A stretch of 64,000 bases of DNA. It comes from CAVPDE01 sp963707125. Its GTDB lineage: Bacteria > Desulfobacterota > DSM-4660 > Desulfatiglandales > HGW-15. Below the pieces are notes generated by a model. The model saw only the letters and a list, made by a program, of their open reading frames with translations. It searched no databases and was not told the origin of the DNA. Shown here piece after piece: positions 9,164-17,504 of this stretch. How positions within the stretch are numbered: position 1 is the first letter of the stretch; the number at the start of each line of letters is the position of its first letter. The stretch is taken from the NCBI GenBank assembly GCA_963707125.1, contig CAVPOU010000016.1, forward strand, positions 117,529 through 181,528. Reading direction: 5' to 3'. Both the position numbers and the translations under genes were made by a program.

Positions 9164-9438
9164 GCGGGCTTTGCCGATACGGCCCGGTTTACCGCACGGG
9201 CAAGGCGGGAAATTTTCCGTGAGGCTTTCTTTCTGTGAAGGACTCCTTTTGAGACACTGCGGTGGAGTGTGGAAACCGCCTTCTTGAGCTTTTCCTGGGC
9301 CTGGGCGGTGTCGTTGCTCTCCAAAAGCGCTCTGACTTCTTTGACAACGGACTTCGCCCTGGTCTTATGAGCGAGGTTTCTAAGCTTTCGGGTCTTGCTC
9401 TGTCTTGCCCTTTTGAGGGCGGATGGATGGTTTGCCAA
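9160..9438 (-). CDS. rpsT: 30S ribosomal protein S20
   Basis: The 92-residue product (M/L)ANHPSALKRARQSKTRKL is S20, a basic helical protein that binds 16S rRNA early in 30S assembly. Start is TTG at 9438-9436 with AAGGAGATC about 6 nt upstream; the family begins exactly at ANHPSA, which fixes this choice. TTG starts for rpsT are known to matter for its translational control in enterics; whether that applies here is inference. Its stop overlaps the holA stop on the other strand (9160-9163). Confidence 0.96.
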   Translation of the reverse strand: MANHPSALKRARQSKTRKLRNLAHKTRAKSVVKEVRALLESNDTAQAQEKLKKAVSTLHRSVSKGVLHRKKASRKISRLARAVNRAVSAKPA

Positions 9439-9507
9439 ATCCTGATCTCCTTTTGGGAAGGTTAATTGCAATCGGTAAAACATTTTTGATAGCCAAAAGA
9501 TAGCGTT

Positions 9508-11118
9508 TTGTCAAGAAATTTTGTTCAAGTGAACTCTGATCGAACAGAAAAAGAGAACGTCAGCCGGGCTGCAGGGACAGTGGGTTTCTACACGCTTCTC
9601 AGCCGTATCCTGGGACTGGTTCGCGATATGGTCGTGGCCTATTTCTTTGGCTCAACCATGGCGGCGGATGCTTTTTTCGTGGCCTTCCGTATCCCCAACC
9701 TCTTGAGACGCTTTTTTGCGGAAGGGTCTCTCACCATAGCCTTTATTCCGGTTTTCACAGAGACATTGACCCGGAAGTCGAAGCAGGACGCCTTTGAACT
9801 GGCAAGGGCGGTCCTCACCCTTCTTTCCCTCCTGCTGGTCGTGGTGACGATCCTCGGCGTTGTGCTGTCCCCTTGGATTGTGAGAATCCAGGCCTACGGC
9901 TTCGGCGCATCCGGCGCGAAATACGAGCTGACCGTGCTGCTGACCCGCATCACCTTCCCTTATATTTTCCTCGTCAGCCTGGTGGCCTTCTTCATGGGTG
10001 TTCTGAATTCTCTCAGGCACTTTGCCGCTCCGGCTGCAGCGCCCATCCTCCTCAACGTCGGAATTATCGCCGGAGCGATGTGGATTTCACCCCGGCTCTC
10101 CGAGCCCATCGTGGGAGTGGCCATCGGCGTCATCATCGGCGGCATCCTCCAGGTTCTGCTTCAGATTCCCTGGATACTGAAAAAAGGGTTTTCCCTCCGG
10201 CCTCTCTGGATGCCGGGACATCCGGCCGTGAAAAAGATCGGTCTTCTCATGCTTCCGGCGGTCTTCGGCTCAGCGGTCTATCAGGTGAACCAGTTCATTG
10301 GCACGCTCCTCGCCTCTTTTCTTCCGCAGGGAAGCATCTCGTGGCTCTACTATGCAGACCGAATCGTGGAGTTTCCTCTTGGGGTGTTCGCCATTGCCAT
10401 CAGCACGGCAGCCCTTCCCTCCCTTGCAAAACAAGTGGCAGGCAAGGATCTCTCGGATTTCAGAGAGACCCTGGGCCATGCCCTCCGACTCGTTTTTTTC
10501 ATCACGACTCCTGCCACCGTGGGGATGATCATTCTCCGGGTGCCCATCATCGAGGTCTTCTTTCAGAGAGGGGCTTTTGATCAAGTGACGACCCTGATGA
10601 CCGCTGAAGCTCTTTTGTTTTATTCTCTCGGTCTTTGGGCTTTCAGCGCGAGCCGGGTGATGCTGTCGGCCTTTTATGCTTTTCAGGACACCAAAACACC
10701 GGTCCAGGTGGCGACGATCACCATGATCGTGAACGGCCTTCTCAGCCTCCTGCTCATGGGGCCTTTGAGGCACGGCGGATTGGCTCTGTCCCTTTCCCTG
10801 TCTTCCACTGTGCAGCTTCTCCTCCTGATCTTTATTCTCAGAGGAAGAGGCGAACTCCTCGATCTGAAACCGATCTTCTCCTCCGCGGCCAGGAGCATCG
10901 CGGCGTCGGCGGTTATGGGGCTTGTCCTGTATGCCCTCAATGGAAGATGGTTAAGCTCGGGGGAGGCGGGCAACTTGTGGTCTCCTGCCTTGACCCTCAC
11001 GGGTGTTATTTTTGCGGGAGTGGCCGTCTATTTCCTGATGGCAAGGATCTTCCGGTGCCGGGAGATCTCCTCGGTTCTGGATATTTTCAAACCCATTGTC
11101 AGAAAAGTGGGTGTGTAG
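9508..11118 (+). CDS. murJ: MurJ lipid II flippase (MviN family)
   Basis: The product of about 536 residues is a polytopic membrane protein with the MurJ opening AAGTVGFYTLLSRILGLVRDMVVAYF (split here: AAGTVGFYTLLSR, then ILGLVRDMVVAYFFG) and FFAEGSLTIAFIPVF. About 14 hydrophobic segments follow. MurJ flips lipid-linked peptidoglycan precursors to the periplasm. The conserved part begins near residue 21, so either TTG 9508 or GTG 9529 could start translation; neither has a clear ribosome site. It lies divergently from rpsT, with only about 70 bp between the two starts. Confidence 0.93.
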   Translation: MSRNFVQVNSDRTEKENVSRAAGTVGFYTLLSRILGLVRDMVVAYFFGSTMAADAFFVAFRIPNLLRRFFAEGSLTIAFIPVFTETLTRKSKQDAFELARAVLTLLSLLLVVVTILGVVLSPWIVRIQAYGFGASGAKYELTVLLTRITFPYIFLVSLVAFFMGVLNSLRHFAAPAAAPILLNVGIIAGAMWISPRLSEPIVGVAIGVIIGGILQVLLQIPWILKKGFSLRPLWMPGHPAVKKIGLLMLPAVFGSAVYQVNQFIGTLLASFLPQGSISWLYYADRIVEFPLGVFAIAISTAALPSLAKQVAGKDLSDFRETLGHALRLVFFITTPATVGMIILRVPIIEVFFQRGAFDQVTTLMTAEALLFYSLGLWAFSASRVMLSAFYAFQDTKTPVQVATITMIVNGLLSLLLMGPLRHGGLALSLSLSSTVQLLLLIFILRGRGELLDLKPIFSSAARSIAASAVMGLVLYALNGRWLSSGEAGNLWSPALTLTGVIFAGVAVYFLMARIFRCREISSVLDIFKPIVRKVGV

Positions 11119-11153
11119 GAGAAATCTCATGGCGAGCAATCTCTTGATTTGCT

Positions 11154-11318
11154 GTAACTGCTCAGGTGTTTAGGCTGAAGGCTGAAGACTGAAGGGCAAT
11201 AATGATCATCCATGACACAATCACCTGTAAACGTTTCCAAACGATTTTGGCTTTGTTTGATCGCGCATGTCTTTTCCTTCAGTCTATCTACCTTCAGTCT
11301 ATCTACCTGATTAGTTAC
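11154..11318. mobile_element. 165-bp MITE with 8-bp target duplication, copy 1 (IS66-type ends)
   Basis: The element starts GTAACTGCTCAGGT and ends ACCTGATTAGTTAC; the ends form imperfect terminal inverted repeats of about 40 bp, each containing CTGAAGG units. It is flanked by an exact 8-bp direct repeat, GATTTGCT at 11146-11153 and 11319-11326, as left by transposition. A second 165-bp copy with about 9 differences sits at 46631. It has no coding capacity. GTAA ends with 8-bp duplications are the known pattern of IS66-family transposons, which suggests the missing transposase is of that family. Confidence 0.88.
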
Positions 11319-11350
11319 GATTTGCTGCGAACAAGAAGGAGAGCCTTCGC

Positions 11351-12271
11351 TTGATTTTCAATAAGACGGGAGAGGTGAGGGATGGGTTTTTCGTTGTCGG
11401 CTGGTCTCACAATCCCATTTATCTTCTGAAAGGCAAAAGGCCGGTCCTTTTTGACGGAGGCCTTGCGCTGCTCGGCGGTGTTTACCGGGAAGCGATCACG
11501 TCCATACTGAATGGCGATTCTCCCCGCATGGTCTTCATCACCCACGTCCATTTTGATCACTGCGGAGCGGTTCCTTACCTGAAAAAAGCCTTCCCCGGTC
11601 TTGAAGCAGGCGCATCCAGAAAAGCCGGTGATATCCTGAAGAGGCCGAACGCAATCAACCTCATCCAAAAGCTGAGCGAAGGTGCAGCGAATGTTCTTTT
11701 TGAGTTTGATGAGGCAGAGCTCGTCAGAGACCCCTTTGAACCTTTTGAGGTCGATAGGGTGCTTCAGGACGGTGATGTTGTTGAGCTGGGGGATGGCTTG
11801 ACGGTAAGTGTTCTGGCCACTCCGGGGCACACATGGGATTTCCTGAGTTACTATGTGCCGGAGAAGAAGATCCTGGTTGCATCGGAATCGGCAGGCTGTG
11901 CTTTGAGCTCAGGCTACATTTCTACGGACAGTCTTGCCGATTTCGACGTGTATCTTAATTCCCTAAAACGCCTGGCTTCCCTGGACGCAGAGATCCTCTG
12001 CCAAGGTCATCGTTATGTGTACGTGGACGAAGACGTAGAAGCTTTTTTGCAGCGGTCCATTCAAACCGCCCTTGATTTCAAGGCGATGGTGGAGGATTAC
12101 TGGATCAGAGAAAAAGGAGATCTAAGACGTGTTTTCGAAAGAATCAGAGAGACCGAGTACGATCCGCTTCCCTCGCCTAAGCAGACTGAACCTGCCTACA
12201 TGATCAATTTGGAAGCCCGGATTAAGAGCGTCCTCAACCATTTGGGCCTTGAAAAAGGCTCCTCCCTCTGA
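11351..12271 (+). CDS. MBL-fold metallo-hydrolase
   Basis: The 306-residue protein has the metallo-beta-lactamase fold signature THVHFDHCGAVPY (HxHxDH), a third ligand region TPGHTWDFLS, a catalytic-type Asp/Ser region ASESAGCALS and a final His in QGHRYVY. These bind two metals; the substrate is unknown. The N-terminus resembles glyoxalase II-like or quorum-lactonase-like MBL proteins, but no closer assignment is safe. TTG 11351 is chosen because AAGGAGAG lies 9 nt before it. A MITE ends 32 bp upstream and may supply or separate promoter sequences. Confidence 0.82.
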   Translation: MIFNKTGEVRDGFFVVGWSHNPIYLLKGKRPVLFDGGLALLGGVYREAITSILNGDSPRMVFITHVHFDHCGAVPYLKKAFPGLEAGASRKAGDILKRPNAINLIQKLSEGAANVLFEFDEAELVRDPFEPFEVDRVLQDGDVVELGDGLTVSVLATPGHTWDFLSYYVPEKKILVASESAGCALSSGYISTDSLADFDVYLNSLKRLASLDAEILCQGHRYVYVDEDVEAFLQRSIQTALDFKAMVEDYWIREKGDLRRVFERIRETEYDPLPSPKQTEPAYMINLEARIKSVLNHLGLEKGSSL

Positions 12272-12319
12272 TACGGTTTCTGGAAGTTAGAATCTTGGCC
12301 TGTAACTTCTCTGCACCTT

Positions 12320-12400
12320 GTCGAATTAAGAATGATGAATGTCGAAGGAAACCAAACGGGTAGTCAAACTTCGTGATTCGATATTCAATCCACTGAATTT
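12320..12400. repeat. AT-rich intergenic palindrome, TTCGA family (copy 2)
   Basis: Upstream of guaB, GTCGAATTAAGAATGATGAA and a right arm with CTTCGTGATTCGATATTC form an imperfect inverted repeat related to the copies at 1825, 37380, 45293 and 48308. The spacer between the arms differs between copies. Confidence 0.6.
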
Positions 12401-12441
12401 TGTTTTCTTCAGAGTGATTTTTTGATGAATTGGAGGTTGTG

Positions 12442-13905
12442 ATGGAGCAAAGAGATTTCAAGGTCGGATTTACTTTTGATGACCTCCTTCTGATTCCGGG
12501 CCATTCCGCCATCCTGCCTGCGGAGGTGGAGGTCAGAAGCAGGCTGTCAAGGAGCATTCAGCTCAATGTTCCTATTGTCAGTGCTGCGATGGACACGGTC
12601 ACGGAATCCGCCACAGCGATCACCATGGCACGGCAGGGGGGCATCGGGTTTGTCCACAAGAACATGAGCATTGAACGCCAGGCGCTCGAGGTGGAGAAGG
12701 TCAAAAAATCAGAGAGCGGGATGATCGTGGATCCCATTTCCATCGAGCCGGATCGGAAGCTCTACGAGGTCATGGAGATCATGGGCAAGTACAGGATCTC
12801 CGGCGTCCCGGTCGTCAAGAACGGGAAACTGGTAGGCATCATCACCAACAGGGATCTGAGGTTTGAAACCAACCTGGATCAGAAGGTGGAAGCCGTGATG
12901 ACCAAGGACAACCTGGCTACCGCAAGGCCGGGAATCACCCTCGATGAGTCAAAGGCCATTCTGCACGAGCGGAGAATAGAGAAGCTGCTGGTGGTGGACG
13001 ACAAGGGAAAGCTCCTGGGGTTGATCACGATCAAGGACATTGAGAAGATCAAGAAATACCCCTATGCCTGCAAGGATGAACTCGGCCGGTTGAGAGTCGG
13101 GGCAGCCGTCAGCGTGGGCGCGGACATGGAAGAGCGGGTGGAGAGGTTGATCAGTGCCAATGTGGATGTGGTCGTCGTGGATACGGCTCACGGTCACTCC
13201 CAAGGAGTGATCCAGACCGTCGCGACTCTGAAAAAGAAGTTCCCGCGCCTGGAGGTGGTTGCAGGAAATGTAGCCACCGCCGAGGGAACGAGGAGTCTGG
13301 CCGAAGCCGGTGCCGACGGCGTGAAGGTGGGAGTCGGGCCCGGGTCCATCTGCACCACCCGTGTGGTGGCCGGCATCGGCGTCCCTCAGATGACGGCGAT
13401 TATGGACTGCGCCGAAGAGGCGAGAAAATGGGGCATCCCCATTGTCGCCGACGGAGGAATCAAGTACTCCGGTGATGTGACCAAAGCCCTTGCCGGGGGA
13501 GCGGACTCGGTGATGATCGGCAGCCTCTTTGCAGGAACCGAGGAGAGCCCGGGAGAGACGATTCTCTTTCAAGGCCGCTCCTACAAGGTTTACCGGGGCA
13601 TGGGCTCGATCGAGGCCATGAAAGAGGGCAGCAAGGATCGCTACTTTCAGGCTGAAGTGGAATCTGAGACGAAGCTTGTGCCCGAGGGCATTGTCGGCCG
13701 GGTTCCGTACCGGGGTCCCCTTGCAGAGACGGTCTATCAGCTGGTGGGCGGGCTCAGAGCGGGCATGGGATATCTCGGCAGCAGGAGCATCCAGGAGCTT
13801 CAAACCAAACCGAGATTCATGCAAATCACGGCGGCAGGACTCCGGGAAAGCCATGTCCATGACGTGATCATCATCAAGGAGGCTCCGAACTACAGGGTGG
13901 AATAG
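12442..13905 (+). CDS. guaB: IMP dehydrogenase
   Basis: The 487-residue enzyme oxidises IMP to XMP, the committed step to GMP. It has TFDDLLLIPGHSAILP at the N-terminus, two CBS domains around residues 95-205 inserted in the TIM barrel, and the active-site loop GPGSICTTRVVAG with catalytic Cys304. The flap EGIVGRVPYRGPL follows, with the Met-Gly-Ser phosphate site upstream. ATG 12442 is preferred: TTGGAGG is placed 7-8 nt upstream, whereas the in-frame TTG at 12430 falls within that ribosome site. guaA follows on the same strand. Confidence 0.97.
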   Translation: MEQRDFKVGFTFDDLLLIPGHSAILPAEVEVRSRLSRSIQLNVPIVSAAMDTVTESATAITMARQGGIGFVHKNMSIERQALEVEKVKKSESGMIVDPISIEPDRKLYEVMEIMGKYRISGVPVVKNGKLVGIITNRDLRFETNLDQKVEAVMTKDNLATARPGITLDESKAILHERRIEKLLVVDDKGKLLGLITIKDIEKIKKYPYACKDELGRLRVGAAVSVGADMEERVERLISANVDVVVVDTAHGHSQGVIQTVATLKKKFPRLEVVAGNVATAEGTRSLAEAGADGVKVGVGPGSICTTRVVAGIGVPQMTAIMDCAEEARKWGIPIVADGGIKYSGDVTKALAGGADSVMIGSLFAGTEESPGETILFQGRSYKVYRGMGSIEAMKEGSKDRYFQAEVESETKLVPEGIVGRVPYRGPLAETVYQLVGGLRAGMGYLGSRSIQELQTKPRFMQITAAGLRESHVHDVIIIKEAPNYRVE

Positions 13906-13913
13906 ACCGAAGC

Positions 13914-13998
13914 ATTGACCATTGAGCATTGACCATTGAGCATTCCCCCTCACCCTTCCCCTCTCCCCCAAACTGGGGGAGAGGGCGGGGTGAGGGGG
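13914..13998. repeat. Tandem 14-bp repeat plus long GC-rich hairpin between guaB and guaA
   Basis: Two direct copies of CATTGACCATTGAG are followed by a near-perfect inverted repeat at 13945-13998. The arm CCCCCTCACCC...CTCTCCCCCA pairs with TGGGGGAGAGGG...GTGAGGGGG across a 3-nt loop, about 25 bp of stem. No T-run follows, so it is not a standard terminator. It resembles REP-type CCCTCACCC elements common between genes in many bacteria; it could stabilise guaB mRNA or damp read-through into guaA. Confidence 0.75.
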
Positions 13999-14027
13999 CT
14001 CACAGGTAATCTGCCCAGCCGGATTTC

Positions 14028-15599
14028 ATGGTGACCCCAACGATGAGCAAGGACATCTACTCTCAAAAAATTCTGATTCTCGATTTTGGATCCCAGTACA
14101 CCCAGCTCATTGCCAGAAGGGTGCGTGAAGCCCAGGTTTACTGCGAGATCCATCCTTTCAACCTGAGCCTGTCGAAGATCAAAACGTTCCGTCCGAGGGG
14201 AATCATTCTGTCCGGAGGGCCGTCCAGCATATACGACAAAGCCGCGCCCATTGCGGATTTTCGAATTCTGGACCTGCAGGTTCCGGTGCTCGGAATCTGC
14301 TACGGCATGCAGTACCTGACTCACGTGCTGGGCGGCGTGGTCGCAAAAGCAGAGGACCGGGAATACGGGAGCGCCGGGATCAAGGTCAGGGATTTCCGCA
14401 GCCTCTTCCACAGTCTTAACAGAGGGAAGGAGGAGGCGGTCTGGATGAGCCATGGCGACCGCATCGAACAGATGCCCGAGGGCTTCAAGGTGCTGGCCAG
14501 CAGCAGGAACAGCCCTATCGCCGCCATGGCAGACCCTTCCCGAAAGTTCTTCGGGGTCCAGTTTCATCCGGAGGTTGCTCACACCCCGAGGGGAATGCGC
14601 ATTCTCAAGAACTTCCTGCTCAGGATCTGCGGATGCGAGCCCCTGTGGACGATGAGTTCTTTTGTCGAAAGGACCGTTCAGGACCTGCAAAAAAGAATCG
14701 GGAAGGAACGGGTCATCTGCGGGGTCTCAGGGGGAGTCGATTCCACCATCACTGCGGTACTTCTTCACAAGGCCATCGGGGATCAGCTTTCCCCGATTTT
14801 TGTGGACAACGGCCTGTTGAGGAGAGGTGAAAAAGAAGAGGTGATCGAGCTTTTTCGCGATCTCTATCACATCCGTATCCATGTGGTCGATGCGTCCGAG
14901 CATTTTCTCAACAAGCTTAAAGGGGTCACTGACCCGGAGCAGAAGCGAAAGATTATCGGCCGGGAGTTCATCACGGTGTTCGAGAAAAACGCCAGAGACC
15001 TGGGAAAGGCAAAGTTCCTGGCGCAAGGCACGCTCTACCCGGATGTCATCGAGAGTGTTTCTTTTAAGGGGCCCTCGGCAACCATTAAGAGCCACCACAA
15101 TGTGGGCGGGCTGCCGGACGTCATGAATCTGGAGTTGATCGAGCCGCTCCGGGAACTTTTCAAAGACGAGGGTCGGCAGGTCGGATTTGAGCTCGGACTC
15201 TCGAGGGAAATCGTCATGCGCCAGCCCTTTCCGGGACCGGGACTTGCCGTTCGTATCCTGGGGGATATCACCGAGGAGCGGCTGGAGGTGCTGCGGTCCG
15301 CGGACGGGATTCTTCTCGAAGAGATCCGGAAAGCAGATCTCTATGAAAAGGTCTGGCAGTCCTTTGCCGTGCTTCTCCCTGTAAGAACGGTGGGGGTGAT
15401 GGGGGATGAGCGGACCTATGAGAAGGTGATTGCCGTCAGGATCGTGGACAGCCTGGATGCCATGACGGCGGACTGGACCCGAGTCCCTTACGAGATCCTG
15501 GCCAGAATCTCCAACCGCATCATCAATGAGGTGCGCGGCGTCAACCGCGTGGTTTACGACATCTCCTCAAAACCGCCGAGCACCATCGAATGGGAATAA
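14028..15599 (+). CDS. guaA: GMP synthase (glutamine-hydrolysing)
   Basis: This enzyme of about 523 residues aminates XMP to GMP. The N-terminal class I amidotransferase has LDFGSQYTQLIARRVR, the nucleophile Cys91 in GICYGMQYL and the catalytic His/Glu in QFHPEV. The ATP-pyrophosphatase domain carries SGGVDST near residue 235, and the C-terminal dimerisation domain ends in the family tail KPPSTIEWE. ATG 14028 and ATG 14043 are both possible; neither has a strong ribosome site. Together with guaB it forms the guanine nucleotide branch. Confidence 0.97.
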   Translation: MVTPTMSKDIYSQKILILDFGSQYTQLIARRVREAQVYCEIHPFNLSLSKIKTFRPRGIILSGGPSSIYDKAAPIADFRILDLQVPVLGICYGMQYLTHVLGGVVAKAEDREYGSAGIKVRDFRSLFHSLNRGKEEAVWMSHGDRIEQMPEGFKVLASSRNSPIAAMADPSRKFFGVQFHPEVAHTPRGMRILKNFLLRICGCEPLWTMSSFVERTVQDLQKRIGKERVICGVSGGVDSTITAVLLHKAIGDQLSPIFVDNGLLRRGEKEEVIELFRDLYHIRIHVVDASEHFLNKLKGVTDPEQKRKIIGREFITVFEKNARDLGKAKFLAQGTLYPDVIESVSFKGPSATIKSHHNVGGLPDVMNLELIEPLRELFKDEGRQVGFELGLSREIVMRQPFPGPGLAVRILGDITEERLEVLRSADGILLEEIRKADLYEKVWQSFAVLLPVRTVGVMGDERTYEKVIAVRIVDSLDAMTADWTRVPYEILARISNRIINEVRGVNRVVYDISSKPPSTIEWE

Positions 15600-15961
15600 G
15601 CGGTCGCATATCGGACTGGGTCGGGGCCTTTCCGTTCATGGTTCGATACCCCTTCGACCTACTCAGGGCGGTGAGCGAAGTCGAACCGCTCACCACGAAC
15701 GGAGAATCAAACACTTCCGCTCTTCGTGATCCGTTCGCCCTGTCACCGACGCGCCAAAGCCGCTAAGGCGACGGAGCGAGGTATCGAAGGGTGAACGGGA
15801 CTTTTTACGAATGCATAAGCCTCGGAACGCAAGAAAAAGTCCCAGCCCTTTCGGGGTCTAGCGGTCCCGCGCAAACACTTTTGAACGTTTTGACAGGTTA
15901 GCTTGACAGGACAGGTAAAAGACTTTATGAACGATAGGCATATCCAAGAAGGAGGATTCCA
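15600..15961. repeat. Gene-free gap with a TCCGTTC...GAACGGA hairpin repeat (15631-15703)
   Basis: The 362-bp gap between guaA and tctC holds an inverted repeat whose outer arms are TCCGTTCATGG and CCACGAACGGA, enclosing CCTTCGAC and CTCAGG words. Such CCTTCGAC/CTCAGG hairpins are widespread REP-like elements. A second related arm (GGTATCGAAGGGTGAACGG) lies near 15780. The tctC ribosome site AAGGAGGATT is at the right end (about 15948-15957). I see no ORF; a promoter for tctC is presumably here but cannot be placed. Confidence 0.6.
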
Positions 15962-16942
15962 ATGAAAGCGAAAAGATCAAAGGTCATCAGCGCGGTTGTG
16001 TTAGGGCTTCTTTTTGTTCTGCTCCCTGTTTTTTCTTTTGCACAGGACTACCCGACGAAAACGGTGAACGTGATCGTCACCTTTGCGCCGGGGGGAACTC
16101 TGGACACGGCCACGCGCATCCTTGCAACCAAAGCTGAGAAATTCCTTGGGCAGCCCGCCATTGTTTCGAATGTCGGGGGAGGGGGAGGTTCCGTGGCCCT
16201 GGCGCAGGTCGCCACGAAGAAACCCGACGGCTATGAGATCACGAGTTGCACCAGCACCGGCCTTATACGGATTCCCCAGTTGAGGGGGGTCCCGTACAGC
16301 TCGGACGACTTCATTCCGGTGATGCATTTTGCAGCCGTGGAGTCCGGCGTGGTCGTGAAATCGGATTCTCCTTACAAGACCTTCAAAGATCTGGTGGAAT
16401 ATGCTCGAAAGAATCCCGGGAAAGTCACCTATGCAACATCCGGGGCCGGCTCTCCCATGCATATGGCCATGGAATTTGTTGCTATGAAGGAAGGCATTCA
16501 ATGGACTCACGTTCCGCAAACCGGAGGCGCTCCCGGCCTCACAGCGGTGCTCGGAGGCCATGTGACGGCCATGTCCGATAGCACGGAATGGCTTCCTCAT
16601 GTCAAAGAAGGGTCGCTCCGACTGGTTGCCACCCATGGTGAGAAGAGGATGAAAAGTTTCCCGGATGTGCCCACCTTTCGGGATCTGGGATATGATTTCA
16701 TCAACGAAACCGTGTTCATGATCGCCGCTCCCAAGGGGACACCTGCTGCGGTCATCAAAAAGCTGGATGAGTCCTTCCGCCAGGCCATGGATGATCCACA
16801 ATTCGTGCAGACCATTGCCAATATTGAGTTCGCCGTTTCTTATCGAAACTCGGCCGACACAAAGAAGTATCTGGATGATGCGTCCATGCGTTTCGCAGAG
16901 TTGATCAAGAAGCTTGGCATTCAGAAAGAAGTGGCGAAGTAA
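15962..16942 (+). CDS. tctC: Tripartite tricarboxylate transporter, periplasmic binding protein (TctC/Bug family)
   Basis: The 326-residue product starts with a Sec signal peptide cleaved after FSFAQ. The mature part has the Bug-family signatures YPTKTVNVIVTFAPGGTLDTATRI, read in two parts as VNVIVTFAPGG and LDTATRI, plus NVGGGGGSVALAQVATKKPDGY and KNPGKVTYATSGAGSP. These proteins bind carboxylic or amino acids and deliver them to TctAB. A strong ribosome site (AAGGAGGATTCC) precedes the ATG. tctB and tctA follow, giving a complete uptake system; the ligand cannot be read from the sequence. Confidence 0.93.
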   Translation: MKAKRSKVISAVVLGLLFVLLPVFSFAQDYPTKTVNVIVTFAPGGTLDTATRILATKAEKFLGQPAIVSNVGGGGGSVALAQVATKKPDGYEITSCTSTGLIRIPQLRGVPYSSDDFIPVMHFAAVESGVVVKSDSPYKTFKDLVEYARKNPGKVTYATSGAGSPMHMAMEFVAMKEGIQWTHVPQTGGAPGLTAVLGGHVTAMSDSTEWLPHVKEGSLRLVATHGEKRMKSFPDVPTFRDLGYDFINETVFMIAAPKGTPAAVIKKLDESFRQAMDDPQFVQTIANIEFAVSYRNSADTKKYLDDASMRFAELIKKLGIQKEVAK

Positions 16943-16996
16943 ATCCTCCTCCTTTCCTTTCAATGGGAGGACAAGGCGGGACACGGTTTTATCAAC

Positions 16997-17020
16997 GACT
17001 CCGGGCGAAGGGCCGGAGTC
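16997..17020 (+). promoter_or_regulatory. Intercistronic hairpin after tctC
   Basis: GACTCCGG (16997-17004) pairs perfectly with CCGGAGTC (17013-17020) over an 8-nt loop, in the 97-bp gap between tctC and tctB. No T-run follows. Hairpins at this place typically protect the upstream binding-protein mRNA so that it outnumbers the membrane subunits; that role is inferred. Confidence 0.65.
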
Positions 17021-17039
17021 CAGATGTTGAAAAGAAATC

Positions 17040-17495
17040 ATGAAAGCGCTTGATCAGACAAGCAGCCTCTTCTGGCTGCTTGTCTCCATTTTAGTCTTTG
17101 CGGAGTCCATTCGCATAGGGATTGGAACGTTCCATAATCCCGGCATGGGGTTCATGACTTTCGGCGCCTCTGCGATTCTTGGAATCCTTTCCCTCATCCT
17201 ATGCGTTGAAGCCTCTCTTCGAAAAGAGGACGTGCGGCACAAGCCCCTCTTCGCCGGCACCATGTGGCGGAGGATTCTTTTTGTCCTGCTTGTTCTCACG
17301 GTCTATGCCAGGGTCATGCCGGTCCTGGGCTACCTCATCAGCACCTTTCTCCTCATGACCCTTCTCTTTTGGGTTCTTGAAAGAAAGAAAATCTGGTTTG
17401 TTTTGCTTTGCGCCCTTCTGGCGACGCTCTTCAGCCATTTGGTTTTCTCTAAATGGCTGAACTGCCAATTCCCGCAAGGGTTGTTCGGGTTCTGA
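17040..17495 (+). CDS. tctB: Tripartite tricarboxylate transporter, small membrane subunit (TctB)
   Basis: The 151-residue protein has four predicted membrane segments: residues 10-30 (FWLLVSILVFAESIRIGI), about 38-58, 80-100 (ILFVLLVLTVYARVMPVLG) and 103-145. It shows the TctB ending LFSHLVFSKWLNCQFPQGLF, whose W-L-x-x-x-P-x-G pattern is typical. It works as the small partner of TctA in the cytoplasmic membrane. Size and place between tctC and tctA support the call; sequence conservation in this family is low. Confidence 0.88.
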   Translation: MKALDQTSSLFWLLVSILVFAESIRIGIGTFHNPGMGFMTFGASAILGILSLILCVEASLRKEDVRHKPLFAGTMWRRILFVLLVLTVYARVMPVLGYLISTFLLMTLLFWVLERKKIWFVLLCALLATLFSHLVFSKWLNCQFPQGLFGF

Positions 17496-17504
17496 GGAAG
17501 AGAC

